Shown: positions 43,873-52,935 of the stretch, one piece after another
How positions within the stretch are numbered: the first letter of the stretch is position 1
Layout of the letters: every line of letters begins with the position of its first letter
Assembly: GCF_900112755.1 (NCBI RefSeq)
Contig: NZ_FOMW01000012.1
Span: 27,627-91,626 of the forward strand
DNA: 64,000 nt
Origin: Sulfitobacter brevis
Lineage (GTDB): Bacteria; Pseudomonadota; Alphaproteobacteria; Rhodobacterales; Rhodobacteraceae
Reading direction: 5' to 3'
Translations under genes and position numbers: made by a program
The notes under the pieces: generated by a model
The model's input: the letters and a program-made list of their open reading frames with translations, nothing else
The model's database searches: none
What the model was told of the DNA's origin: nothing

Positions 43873-45000
43873 ATGGGCATTCTAGATTTTCTCTCCGGCC
43901 AATTCATCGATGTCATCCACTGGACCGATGATACCCGCGACACGATGGTCTGGCGGTTCGAGCGCCACGGCCACGAGATCAAATACGGTGCAAAGCTCAC
44001 GGTGCGCGAAGGTCAGGCAGCGGTCTTTGTCCACGAAGGCCAGTTGGCAGACGTTTTCACGCCCGGTCTCTATATGCTCGAAACCAACAACATGCCGATC
44101 ATGACTTCGCTGCAGCACTGGGACCACGGCTTCAAAAGCCCCTTCAAATCCGAAATTTACTTCGTCAACACCACGCGGTTCAACGACTTGAAATGGGGCA
44201 CCAAGAACCCGATCATCGCCCGCGACCCTGAATTTGGTCCCGTCCGCCTGCGCGCCTTTGGCACCTATTCTGTGCGCGTCAGTGATCCGGGAACCTTTTT
44301 GTCTGAAATCGTCGGCACCGACGGCGAATTCACCATGGACGAAATCAGTTACCAAATCCGCAACGTTATTGTTCAGGAATTCTCGCGCACCATCGCGCTG
44401 TCGAATATTCCCGTGCTCGATATGGCCGCCAATACGCGGGAGTTGGGCAAGCTGGTTAGTACGGAAATCTCGAAAACCATCGCTGGGTACGGGCTGACCA
44501 TCCCCGAACTTTATATCGAAAACATTTCCCTCCCCCCCGCCGTCGAGGCGGTCATGGACAAGCGCACCTCAATGGGCGTGATTGGCGATCTGAACCAATA
44601 CACCCAGTTCCAAGCCGCCGAAGCCTTGGGCCGCGACGGTGCTGCGGGTGCCGCGATGCAGACCGGCCTCGGCGCAGGCCTTGGTATGCAAATCGGGCAG
44701 GCCGCCGCTGCCGCTGCCGGCCCATGGGGCGCACGTCCTGCGGCCACAGCGGCCCCCGCCGTTGCGGCCACACCTCCGCCACCACCACCACCGGTCGAAC
44801 ATGTCTGGCACATTGCGATTGATGGCCAAACCACCGGCCCTTTCTCCAAAGCAGCAATGGGCCGCAAAGCTGCCGATGGCAGCCTCACCCGACAAAGCCA
44901 CGTCTGGACACCCGGACAGGATGGCTGGCAGCGCGCCGAAGACGTCGCCGAACTGGCGCAACTTTTCACCGTCCTGCCGCCGCCGCCACCCGGAGCCTGA
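43873..45000 (+). CDS. SPFH (virion-core-like) protein with C-terminal GYF_2-like domain
   Basis: This 375-residue protein has an SPFH/band-7 domain (about 20-235: YGAKLTVREGQAAVFVHEGQ, PGLYMLETNNMPIMTSLQ, ISYQIRNVIVQEFSRTIALS) without an N-terminal membrane anchor. A low-complexity Ala/Gly/Pro linker follows (about 250-305), then a GYF_2/DUF4339-like domain (WHIAIDGQTTGPFSKAAMGR, SHVWTPGQDGWQRAEDV) and a proline-rich end (LPPPPPGA). It resembles YdjI of Bacillus subtilis, which belongs to the PspA-recruiting envelope group. It lies 72 bp after the DUF2927 gene. Ring-like assembly at the membrane is inference. Confidence 0.85.
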   Translation: MGILDFLSGQFIDVIHWTDDTRDTMVWRFERHGHEIKYGAKLTVREGQAAVFVHEGQLADVFTPGLYMLETNNMPIMTSLQHWDHGFKSPFKSEIYFVNTTRFNDLKWGTKNPIIARDPEFGPVRLRAFGTYSVRVSDPGTFLSEIVGTDGEFTMDEISYQIRNVIVQEFSRTIALSNIPVLDMAANTRELGKLVSTEISKTIAGYGLTIPELYIENISLPPAVEAVMDKRTSMGVIGDLNQYTQFQAAEALGRDGAAGAAMQTGLGAGLGMQIGQAAAAAAGPWGARPAATAAPAVAATPPPPPPPVEHVWHIAIDGQTTGPFSKAAMGRKAADGSLTRQSHVWTPGQDGWQRAEDVAELAQLFTVLPPPPPGA

Positions 45001-45008
45001 CCTCCCCG

Positions 45009-45054
45009 CTTTTTGACCGGAAATATCGCGGGAGTCCGGGGGCAGCGCCCTTGG
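45009..45054. repeat. Dispersed extragenic repeat, copy 1
   Basis: CTTTTTGACCGGAAATATC followed by a G-rich hairpin half (GGGGGCAGCGCCC) resembles the sequence at 59921-59968. The shared core is TTTTTGACC-N2-AAATATC-N5-GG, followed by a G/C palindrome. I associate this motif with intergenic repeats of Rhodobacteraceae. Confidence 0.55.
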
Positions 45055-45136
45055 TCTTTCCGCGCGCACGCTTGAACCCGCGTTCTGTCGTTGGGGTCCC
45101 CGAAACTCTACGCCCTCTCGCAACGTGCCTGCAGAC

Positions 45137-45757
45137 ATGCCCCACGCCCCCGCCATCAATCTACCCGATACGCAGCTCTGCAAGTCCACAAGACGTCAGC
45201 GGCTGAAAGCGGTGCTTTTCGCCCATTTGCCGCACCGGCGCAGCGCCCTGAAAGCCCTTCACTGGTCCGTCCTGCCGCTGCTGATCTGGTTCTTGCTGGT
45301 TACCCCGTCAGATGTGCTGCCCTTCGGCCCCACAGCCTTTCAAATCCACTCGCTGCTTGGGCTTGTCTTCGTGACGCTTTGCCTGCTCTGGACCGCCGGA
45401 TACCTGCGCCGCGGCCTTGCCAGCCGTCCGGGGCCAAAACTGCCCCTCTGGGCACGACGGCTGCACCGATGGCTCCACACTGCGCTTATCTGGGGGCTGT
45501 TCGGCGTGGCCCTGACCGGCTTTCTGCTTGGCCTTACCTCCGCCACCTTGCTTAAGGCCGGTGGCATCCTGCCCTTCGCGCCGCCGCTTGGCCTGCACGG
45601 CGCCAACCAGATTGCCGGACAAATCCATATATACGAATTCTACCTGCTCGCCCTGCTGGTCGTTGCGCACGCGGGATTTCATATTTGGCGGCACCTGCGC
45701 CTGCGCGACAACGCCTTGCGCATCATGGCCCCCAAGGCGCTGCACCGGTTTCTCTAG
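45137..45757 (+). CDS. Cytochrome b561-like membrane protein
   Basis: The 206-residue protein has four membrane segments and conserved histidines in KALHWSVLPLLIWFLL, FQIHSLLGLVFVTLCL, LHRWLHTALIWGLFGVALTG and LVVAHAGFHIWRH. This matches the b-type cytochrome fold of the cytochrome b561 family with bis-His haem ligation. It lies between the SPFH and zinc-ribbon genes on the same strand. A GTG at 45125 is an alternative start. Electron partner unknown. Confidence 0.75.
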   Translation: MPHAPAINLPDTQLCKSTRRQRLKAVLFAHLPHRRSALKALHWSVLPLLIWFLLVTPSDVLPFGPTAFQIHSLLGLVFVTLCLLWTAGYLRRGLASRPGPKLPLWARRLHRWLHTALIWGLFGVALTGFLLGLTSATLLKAGGILPFAPPLGLHGANQIAGQIHIYEFYLLALLVVAHAGFHIWRHLRLRDNALRIMAPKALHRFL

Positions 45758-45843
45758 CCTCCGACGACGTCAATCTGCACGGCGGGACTGGCCTGCCCAT
45801 GCCATCAGCGCTATGTCTTGCCCAGCACCCAGATGGAGCCTTC

Positions 45844-46956
45844 ATGCCCGACGCCCCCTTGCCCGCGCAACCCCTCTCCGAGCACCGCTTTCCTTGTGAT
45901 AATTGCGGGTCCGACATGCGGTACGATCCGCTTGCAGGGCTATTGGTCTGCGATCACTGCGGCAATACCCGCCCGATCGAAGGCGGCGGCTTCGCCACCC
46001 AACCGATCCGCGAGATTGATTTGCAAGCGGGGCTGGAGGCAGATCTGCCCAACGCGGAGATGGAAGAAATCCGCGTCACCTCTTGCCCCAATTGCGGCGC
46101 TCAGGTCGAGTTTGATCCTGGCAGTCACGCGACCGAATGCCCGTTTTGCGCCACCCCCGTTGTCATCGACACCGGCCTCAACCGCCACATCAAGCCCCGC
46201 GCCGTGCTGCCCTTTGCGCTGACCGAGGAAACCGCGCGCGATGCCATGACCAATTGGCTCGGGCGGCTGTGGTTTGCGCCCAACGGCTTGCAAGAATACG
46301 CCCGCAAAGGCCGCCGCATGCAGGGTATCTATGTGCCCTACTGGACCTATGACGCCGATACTAAATCCAGCTATCAAGGCGAACGCGGCACCGTCTATTA
46401 CGTCACCCAAACTGTGATGCGTGACGGTAAGCGCGAGCAGGTTCAGGTGCCTAAAGTGCGCTGGCGGCCTGCTTCGGGGCGGGTCGCGCGGTTCTTTGAC
46501 GATGTGCTGGTGCTGGCCTCGACCTCGCTGCCAAAACGCTACACCGATGCGTTGGAGCCTTGGGATCTGTCGGCGCTAGAGCCTTACGCTCCCGAGTACC
46601 TCGCCGGATTTCGCGCCGAAAGCTATGCGGTATCGCTGGAAGACGGGTTCGTTCAGGCCCGCGCCATCATGGACCGCACCATCGAACGTGACGTTAAGTT
46701 TGACATCGGCGGTGACCGCCAGCGCGTCCATGCCATCGATACACAACTCAGCAATCTCACGTTCAAACACATTCTGCTGCCGGTCTGGCTGGCAGCATAC
46801 AAATACCAAGGCAAAACCTACCGTTTTGTCGTCAACGGACGCAGCGGCCAGGTCCAGGGGGAGCGCCCCTATTCCGCGGTCAAAATCTTCATCGCGGTGG
46901 TGCTGGGCCTGATGGTTGCAGGCGTCATCGGCTATTTCGCGGCGCAACAGCAATGA
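45844..46956 (+). CDS. Double zinc-ribbon membrane protein (YdjG-like)
   Basis: From ATG 45844 the 370-residue protein shows two four-cysteine zinc ribbons (CDNCGSDMRY... CDHCG; CPNCGAQVEFD... CPFCATP) in the first 110 residues. A beta-rich cytoplasmic domain follows (RMQGIYVPYWTYDADTKSSY, LPKRYTDALEPWDLSALEPY, DTQLSNLTFKHILLPVWLAA), then one C-terminal membrane helix (VKIFIAVVLGLMVAGVIGYF). Such TFIIB-type zinc-ribbon proteins, sometimes misnamed primosomal protein N', accompany YdjI-type SPFH proteins. It overlaps the nitroreductase gene by four bases. Confidence 0.82.
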   Translation: MPDAPLPAQPLSEHRFPCDNCGSDMRYDPLAGLLVCDHCGNTRPIEGGGFATQPIREIDLQAGLEADLPNAEMEEIRVTSCPNCGAQVEFDPGSHATECPFCATPVVIDTGLNRHIKPRAVLPFALTEETARDAMTNWLGRLWFAPNGLQEYARKGRRMQGIYVPYWTYDADTKSSYQGERGTVYYVTQTVMRDGKREQVQVPKVRWRPASGRVARFFDDVLVLASTSLPKRYTDALEPWDLSALEPYAPEYLAGFRAESYAVSLEDGFVQARAIMDRTIERDVKFDIGGDRQRVHAIDTQLSNLTFKHILLPVWLAAYKYQGKTYRFVVNGRSGQVQGERPYSAVKIFIAVVLGLMVAGVIGYFAAQQQ

Positions 46957-47627
46957 CCCAGATGGACACGCTTACAGACATCCTTGAGGCGCGATATTCC
47001 TGTCGCGCGTTCCGGCCCGATCCGGTGCCGGATGAGAGCATCACCCAGATCGTTACCGCCGCACAGCAAGTGCCGTCATGGTGCAACGCCCAGCCGTGGC
47101 AGATTGCCATCACCAAAGGTGCAGCGACCGAAAGCTTCCGCACGATGCTGATGGACCTTGCCAAAAGCGGCGCACCGGCCCGTCCCGATCTGGCATGGCC
47201 TACCGGCTACTCTGGCGCATACGGCGACCGCCGCCGCACCTGTGGCTTTCAACTCTATGACGCCGTGGGGATCGAGAAATCAGACAGCAAGGCCCGCAAA
47301 GCCCAGATGCTGCGCAACTTTGCTCTGTTTGACGCGCCCCATGTGGCGATTGTCCATTCTCCGGCAGAGCTTGGCCCCTACGGCGCGATGGATACCGGTG
47401 GCTTTGTCGCAGCCTTTACCCTCGCAGCGACTGCACTTGGGATCGCCACGATACCACAGGCAGCGATTGCGTCCTACGCGCCGCAGGTCCGTGCCCATCT
47501 GGAAATCCCCGACGACAGGCTCGTGCTCTGCGCGATTTCCTTCGGTTATGCGCAGGAAGAAGCGCCAATCAACGGTTTTCGCACCGAACGCGCTGATGCC
47601 GGTGATATTATTGCGTGGCACGGCTGA
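46953..47627 (+). CDS. Nitroreductase-family flavoprotein
   Basis: This 224-residue protein has the FMN-binding start [35 protein letters not shown], and the C-terminal [19 protein letters not shown] of nitroreductases. It reduces quinones, nitro-compounds or related substrates with NAD(P)H. It overlaps the zinc-ribbon gene (ATGA) and the dtd gene (TGATG), so the three genes are coupled in one transcript. Confidence 0.9.
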   Translation: MTQMDTLTDILEARYSCRAFRPDPVPDESITQIVTAAQQVPSWCNAQPWQIAITKGAATESFRTMLMDLAKSGAPARPDLAWPTGYSGAYGDRRRTCGFQLYDAVGIEKSDSKARKAQMLRNFALFDAPHVAIVHSPAELGPYGAMDTGGFVAAFTLAATALGIATIPQAAIASYAPQVRAHLEIPDDRLVLCAISFGYAQEEAPINGFRTERADAGDIIAWHG

Positions 47628-48073
47628 TGCGTGCTTTGCTTCAACGGGTCAGCGCCGCCGCGGTCAGCGTTGAGGGCCGCGAGGTCTCGGCGATTAGCCA
47701 GGGCCTGCTGGTGCTGATCTGCGCCATGCCGGATGACACCTCGGAAACCGCCACCGCTCTTGCCACCAAAATCTCCAAGATGCGCTTGTTCAAGGATGAT
47801 GCGGGCAAGATGAACCTCAGCCTGATCCAGACCGGCGGTGCGGCGCTGGTGGTCAGCCAGTTCACCCTCGCCGCCGATACCGCGCGTGGCACCCGCCCCG
47901 GGTTCTCCCGCGCCGCCCCACCCGATCTTGCGCGGCAGCTTTATGAGGGGTTTGCCACCGATTTGGCGGCACTGGGCATCCCGACCAAGACAGGCATTTT
48001 CGGGGCTGATATGGCCGTGAGCCTCACCAACGACGGTCCTGTCACGATCTGGCTGGACACCAACGCACCGTGA
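47627..48073 (+). CDS. dtd: D-aminoacyl-tRNA deacylase
   Basis: The 148-residue protein starts [20 protein letters not shown] and shows [37 protein letters not shown] and the C-terminal [14 protein letters not shown], where GP is the cross-subunit cis-proline motif. It hydrolyses D-aminoacyl-tRNAs. The ATG shares bases with the nitroreductase stop; a start at 47615 would not fit the family. Confidence 0.95.
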   Translation: MRALLQRVSAAAVSVEGREVSAISQGLLVLICAMPDDTSETATALATKISKMRLFKDDAGKMNLSLIQTGGAALVVSQFTLAADTARGTRPGFSRAAPPDLARQLYEGFATDLAALGIPTKTGIFGADMAVSLTNDGPVTIWLDTNAP

Positions 48074-48101
48074 TCTGCACAAACAGTTTTCGCGCAACGG
48101 G

Positions 48102-48130
48102 TTGTATCTTTCATATGATTTTGCATATAC
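48102..48130 (+). promoter_or_regulatory. Candidate sigma70-like promoter for the CocE-ABC operon
   Basis: TTGTAT (48102-48107) and ATATAC (48125-48130) are separated by 17 bases and lie 43 bases before the GTG start. The region is AT-rich in contrast to the surroundings. The call rests on position and match only. Confidence 0.35.
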
Positions 48131-48172
48131 TTAGCCGAAGCTAAAGCCTCCTAAACCGTCAGGAAACCGCCC

Positions 48173-50182
48173 GTGAACACCCCCTCCGATAGCCAGCGCC
48201 AACCCAACTCCCTGCGCCAGATTGTCGAGGATGCCGATATGGGGATCACTCTCTCTGACGGGTGCCGACTGTCGGCGCGCGTCTGGATGCCGGAAGATGC
48301 GGGCGACGATCCGGTGCCGGTGATCCTTGAGTATTTGCCCTACCGCAAACGTGATGGCACCAACGCGCGCGACGCTCTGACCCATCCGTGGTTCGCCGAG
48401 CGCGGTTATGCCTGTGTGCGGCTCGATATGCGCGGCAATGGCGACAGTGACGGCGTCATGCTTGACGAATACGCTCCGCAGGAACAAGCCGACTGTGTCG
48501 AAGCGATCAACTGGCTGGCCGCCCAGCCATGGTGCAACGGCAAGGTCGGGATGATGGGGATCAGCTGGGGCGGATTTAACGGGCTGCAGGTGGCGGCTCT
48601 GGCCCCTGATCCGTTGAAGGCCGTGATAACTCTGTGCTCCACTGTCGACCGCTTTGCTGATGACATCCATTATAAGGGCGGCTGCCTGCTCAACGAAAAC
48701 CTCGGCTGGGGGGCGACGATGTGGTCCTACTCCAGCCGCGCCCCCGACCCCGCCCTGCGTGACGACTGGCGCGAGATGTGGCTGGAACGACTGGAGGCCG
48801 AACCGTTCCTGCCTGCCGTCTGGCTCAACCATCAAAAGCGCGATGCCTATTGGCAGCATGGTTCGGTGATCGAGGATTTCAGTGCCATCAAAGCCAAGGT
48901 GTTGGCCGTTGGCGGCTGGGGCGATTCCTATAAGAACGCGGTGCCGCAACTGGTTGAGGCGCTGCCGGATGCCAAGGGGATTGTTGGGCCGTGGGTGCAT
49001 AAGTACCCCCATTTCGCCGTGCCCGAGCCGCGCATCGGCTTTCTGCAAGAGGCGCTGCGCTGGTGGGATCGTTGGCTGAAGGATATCGACACCGGTGTTG
49101 AGGATGACCCAGACTACCGCGCATATCTGATGGACGGGGTGCGCCCCGCTACATGGTACACCGAGCGACCGGGGCGCTGGATTGTGGAACAGAGCGGCGC
49201 ATCGCGCCATCTGCCGCGCCAGACCCTGCACCTGAGCGATGACGGTCTTGGGGCTGCGGGACCCTTAGCCGCTATCGTACGTTCGCCGCATGACTGTGGG
49301 ATGGAGGGCGGCGAATACTGTGCGATCTGGCTTGGCCCCGAAATGCCGGGGGATCAACGCGCTGACGATGCCCGCTCGGTTACTTTCGACACAGCACCGC
49401 TGGAAGTTGATACCGACATCGTCGGTGCGCCACGCCTGCACCTGACGCTAGCGGCGGATAAACCGCAGGCCCAGCTTGCGGTACGGCTGAACCATCTGCA
49501 CCCCGACGGCGCCGTAACGCGGATCACTTACGGCGTGCTGAACCTCAGCCACCGCGACAGTCACGCCGATCCCGCCCCCCTCACGCCGGGGCAAAGCTAT
49601 GACATCGCGCTCGACTTGGATCACATCGCTTACAAGATGCCTGCGGGGCATCGCATACGGGTCTCGATCTCCTCGGCCTATTGGCCGCTGGTCTGGCCCT
49701 CGCCCGAAACCGCAACGCTTGAACTGCATGCAGGCCACCTCGCTCTGCCTGTCCGTCCGACCGCCACGCGGCCCGAACACGCATTCGCCCCGCCGACCGC
49801 CGCCGAGCCGTGGCAAACCGAGGAAATTCGCGCTGGCAGCAACAGCCGCACCGTGACCCGCGATCTGGTCACCGGCACGGTCAGCTTGAACATCGTCGAT
49901 GATTTCGGCAAGCTACGCGACGCAGATCACGGGCTGATCGCAGGCTCGATTGCCCGCGAATGCTGGACCATCGATCCCGATGATCCGCTCAGCGCCAGAG
50001 GCGCTTGCCACTGGAGCGACGAAATGGAGCGCGGCGATATCCGGCTGCGCACCGAGACAAAATCGCAGATGTGGTCAGACGCGGCCTACTTCTATCTGAC
50101 CGCGCGACTTGAGGCCTACGAGAACGAAAAACTGATCTATGAACGTGACGTAGAGGAACGCATAGAACGCGCCAATATGTGA
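48173..50182 (+). CDS. CocE/NonD-family hydrolase
   Basis: This 669-residue alpha/beta hydrolase has an X-Pro-dipeptidyl-peptidase-like N-terminal domain (VILEYLPYRKRDGTNARDAL) and the nucleophile GMMGISWGGFNGLQVAALAP, plus a C-terminal jelly-roll (ITYGVLNLSHRDSHADPAPL, GHRIRVSISSAYWPLVWPSP). The GTG start at 48173 follows AGGAAACC. The family hydrolyses ester or amide bonds, including peptides with N-terminal Pro and acyl-cephalosporin-like amides. It precedes a peptide importer, so a shared nutrient is likely. Confidence 0.87.
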   Translation: MNTPSDSQRQPNSLRQIVEDADMGITLSDGCRLSARVWMPEDAGDDPVPVILEYLPYRKRDGTNARDALTHPWFAERGYACVRLDMRGNGDSDGVMLDEYAPQEQADCVEAINWLAAQPWCNGKVGMMGISWGGFNGLQVAALAPDPLKAVITLCSTVDRFADDIHYKGGCLLNENLGWGATMWSYSSRAPDPALRDDWREMWLERLEAEPFLPAVWLNHQKRDAYWQHGSVIEDFSAIKAKVLAVGGWGDSYKNAVPQLVEALPDAKGIVGPWVHKYPHFAVPEPRIGFLQEALRWWDRWLKDIDTGVEDDPDYRAYLMDGVRPATWYTERPGRWIVEQSGASRHLPRQTLHLSDDGLGAAGPLAAIVRSPHDCGMEGGEYCAIWLGPEMPGDQRADDARSVTFDTAPLEVDTDIVGAPRLHLTLAADKPQAQLAVRLNHLHPDGAVTRITYGVLNLSHRDSHADPAPLTPGQSYDIALDLDHIAYKMPAGHRIRVSISSAYWPLVWPSPETATLELHAGHLALPVRPTATRPEHAFAPPTAAEPWQTEEIRAGSNSRTVTRDLVTGTVSLNIVDDFGKLRDADHGLIAGSIARECWTIDPDDPLSARGACHWSDEMERGDIRLRTETKSQMWSDAAYFYLTARLEAYENEKLIYERDVEERIERANM

Positions 50183-50303
50183 CCGACTTGTCGGGCCTGC
50201 GCCGGGAATAACGCTTGCGACATGGTGGGAAATGCGCAAGCTTGATCCATCAATCAATAAAACAGCGCGTCAACGCGCCAATGATTCCAACGGGAGAGAC
50301 TTT

Positions 50304-51908
50304 ATGAATGACCAACTCAAGGACCTGACGGCCAAAGTGGCCAGCGGCTTGATGACACGCCGCGAATTTGTCGGCCGTGCTGCGGCGCTGGGCGTGACGG
50401 CGGCTGTCGCCAACTCGATGCTGGCCGGCCGCGCACAGGCTGACGCACATGAGGCACCCAAGCGCGGCGGAATGATGCGCATCGGCTCCTCGGGTGGTGA
50501 AAGCACCAACTCGCAGGATCCGGCATTGGTCGCCTCCGAAGCGCCGCTGAACAACATCCGCACCTGGGGCGAGTTGCTGGTTGAAGTCGACTCCAAAGGC
50601 ATGATCGAAAACCGCATGGCCGAAAGCGTTGAAGCCTCGGCGGATGCGAAGACTTGGGTCTTCAAGATCCGTAAGGGCATCCCCTTCTCCAATGGCAAGG
50701 ACATGACGCCCGACGACGTGCTGAAGACCATGCAGCGCCACACCAACGAGGAATCGAAATCGGGTGCGCTGGGGATCATGCAAGGCATTTCCGAGATGAA
50801 GGTCGATGGCGACAACTTCATCGTCGAGCTTGAAACAGCGAACGCTGACTTGCCCTACCTGATGGCTGACTATCACCTGATGATCCAGCCCGGCGGCGGC
50901 ATGGACGATCCCGGTGCGGCAATCGGTACAGGTGCCTATACAGTTGAAATCGACGAACCCGGTGTGCGCCATGCGTTCAAGCGCCGCGACGATTACTGGG
51001 ATGCCGACAACCGCGGCTTTGCGGATGAAATTGAACAGCTGATCCTTAATGACGCAACGGCGCGGACAGCGGCGCTGCAATCTGGTCAGGTCCATATCAT
51101 CAACCGGATCGACCCCAAGGTCGCAAGCCTTCTGGATCGCGCCCCCAATCTGCGCGTCGAATCCGTGGCGGGTCGCGGCCACTATGTGTTTATCGCGCAT
51201 GTGGACACGGCGCCTTTCGACAACAACGACGTCATGCTCGCCCTGAAATATGCGATCAACCGTGAAGAAATGGTGGACAAGATCCTGCGCGGCTACGGTT
51301 CGGTCGGGAACGATTTCCCGATCAACGCCTCCTATCCGCTGTTTGACGACAGCATCCCGCAGCGTGAACACTCCATCGAAAAGGCCAAGGAGCACTACCA
51401 GAAATCCGGCCATGATGGCAGCCCGATCATCCTGCGTGTTGCTGATGGCGCCTTCCCCGGTGCTGTCGATGCCGCCGCCCTGTTTCAGGAAAGCGCCAAG
51501 GCCGCCGGCATTCCGCTGGAGATCAAGCGTGAACCTAACGATGGCTACTGGTCGGAAGTCTGGAACGTACAGCCGTTCTGCGCCTCCTACTGGGGCGGCC
51601 GTCCGGTACAGGACCAGATGTATACCACCGCCTATCTTTCCAGCGCGGATTGGAACGACACCCGTTGGAAGCGTCCTGAATTCGATACGATGCTGAACGA
51701 GGCCAAAGCAGAGCTGGACGGTGCGAAGCGGACCGCGATCTACTCCAAAATGGCCCAGATGCTGCGCGAAGAGGGCGGGGTAATCCTGCCAATGTTCAAC
51801 GACTTCGTGGCTGGTGTTTCCAACGACATCGGCGGCTGGACCAACGATCCAAACGGCCCGGTGATGAACAACCTGTCACACGTCAAGTGCTGGTTGAAGA
51901 ACGCGTGA
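50304..51908 (+). CDS. Peptide/opine-type ABC transporter substrate-binding protein (Tat-exported)
   Basis: From ATG 50304 the 534-residue protein has a twin-arginine signal (MTRREFVGRAAALGVTAAVA) and a SBP_bac_5 fold (GMMRIGSSGGESTNSQDPAL, AESVEASADAKTWVFKIRKG, YAINREEMVDKILRGYGSVG). It binds oligopeptides or related solutes in the periplasm. It begins 121 bp after the CocE-type gene and leads the ABC genes. The ATG at 50232 would give a leader before the Tat signal and is rejected. Confidence 0.92.
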   Translation: MNDQLKDLTAKVASGLMTRREFVGRAAALGVTAAVANSMLAGRAQADAHEAPKRGGMMRIGSSGGESTNSQDPALVASEAPLNNIRTWGELLVEVDSKGMIENRMAESVEASADAKTWVFKIRKGIPFSNGKDMTPDDVLKTMQRHTNEESKSGALGIMQGISEMKVDGDNFIVELETANADLPYLMADYHLMIQPGGGMDDPGAAIGTGAYTVEIDEPGVRHAFKRRDDYWDADNRGFADEIEQLILNDATARTAALQSGQVHIINRIDPKVASLLDRAPNLRVESVAGRGHYVFIAHVDTAPFDNNDVMLALKYAINREEMVDKILRGYGSVGNDFPINASYPLFDDSIPQREHSIEKAKEHYQKSGHDGSPIILRVADGAFPGAVDAAALFQESAKAAGIPLEIKREPNDGYWSEVWNVQPFCASYWGGRPVQDQMYTTAYLSSADWNDTRWKRPEFDTMLNEAKAELDGAKRTAIYSKMAQMLREEGGVILPMFNDFVAGVSNDIGGWTNDPNGPVMNNLSHVKCWLKNA

Positions 51909-51923
51909 GGGGCATCTGAACAG

Positions 51924-52880
51924 ATGCACCCGATCCTGAAACTTGTCGCCCAGCGCTTAGCGCTGGGCATCATGTTGCTCTTTGCAGCTTCAATATTGAT
52001 TTTCGCCGGCACCACGATGTTGCCCGGCGATGTCGCCCAGCAGATCCTTGGCCAGTCTGCCACCCCCCAAGCCCTCGCCAATCTGCGCGCCGAACTCGGT
52101 CTGAACGAGCCTGCATTGACCCGCTATTTCAGCTGGTTGGGCGGTTTTCTTCAGGGTGATTTAGGCACCGCGCTGACAAATGGGCGCGATATCGCCGAAA
52201 GCCTTGGCGGACGTCTGAAAAATACCCTGTTCCTCGCCTTCTGGGCCGCATTTATCTCGGTGCCGCTAGCGATTTTCCTCGGCCTGCTCGCGGTACGCTA
52301 CAAAGACCGCTGGCCCGACAAGCTGATCTCGGCGGTGACGCTGACTACGATCTCGATTCCTGAATTCATGATCGGCTACGTGCTGATCTACTGGGTTTCA
52401 ATTCGCATGGGGCTGTTCTCCTCCGTGGCGATCATCAACGACGGGATGAGCCTGGGCGAAAAGCTCAACGCGATTGCCATTCCGGTGATGGTGCTGACGC
52501 TGGTGGTACTGGCACATATGATGCGCATGACCCGCGCTGCCATTCTCAACGTCATGCAATCGGCCTATATTGAAACTGCCGAGCTTAAGGGCATGGGCAT
52601 GTTGCGGATCATTCGCACCCACGCCTTTCCCAACGCCATCGCGCCGATCGTCAATGTGGTGATGCTGAACCTCGCCTATCTGGTGGTTGGTGTTGTCGTG
52701 GTCGAGGTGGTCTTTGCCTACCCCGGCATGGGGCAGTATCTGGTCGACCATGTGGCAAAACGCGATGTGCCGGTGGTGCAGGCCTGCGGGCTGATCTTTG
52801 CCGCCGTCTATATCGGGCTGAACCTCGTTGCGGATATCGTATCCATTCTCGCGAACCCGCGCCTGAGGCATCCGAAATGA
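51924..52880 (+). CDS. ABC transporter permease, DppB type
   Basis: This 318-residue protein has six membrane segments and the BPD_transp_1 motif region RAAILNVMQSAYIETAELKG (EAA loop) and ANLRAELGLNEPALTRYFSW near the N-terminus. It forms half of the membrane channel of the peptide-type importer. It starts 15 bases after the SBP gene. Confidence 0.93.
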   Translation: MHPILKLVAQRLALGIMLLFAASILIFAGTTMLPGDVAQQILGQSATPQALANLRAELGLNEPALTRYFSWLGGFLQGDLGTALTNGRDIAESLGGRLKNTLFLAFWAAFISVPLAIFLGLLAVRYKDRWPDKLISAVTLTTISIPEFMIGYVLIYWVSIRMGLFSSVAIINDGMSLGEKLNAIAIPVMVLTLVVLAHMMRMTRAAILNVMQSAYIETAELKGMGMLRIIRTHAFPNAIAPIVNVVMLNLAYLVVGVVVVEVVFAYPGMGQYLVDHVAKRDVPVVQACGLIFAAVYIGLNLVADIVSILANPRLRHPK

Positions 52881-52935
52881 GCGGTGCCAGTCAAAGCGTT
52901 CGCCCTTCCCTCTCACCGCACGACCGGAGGGTATC

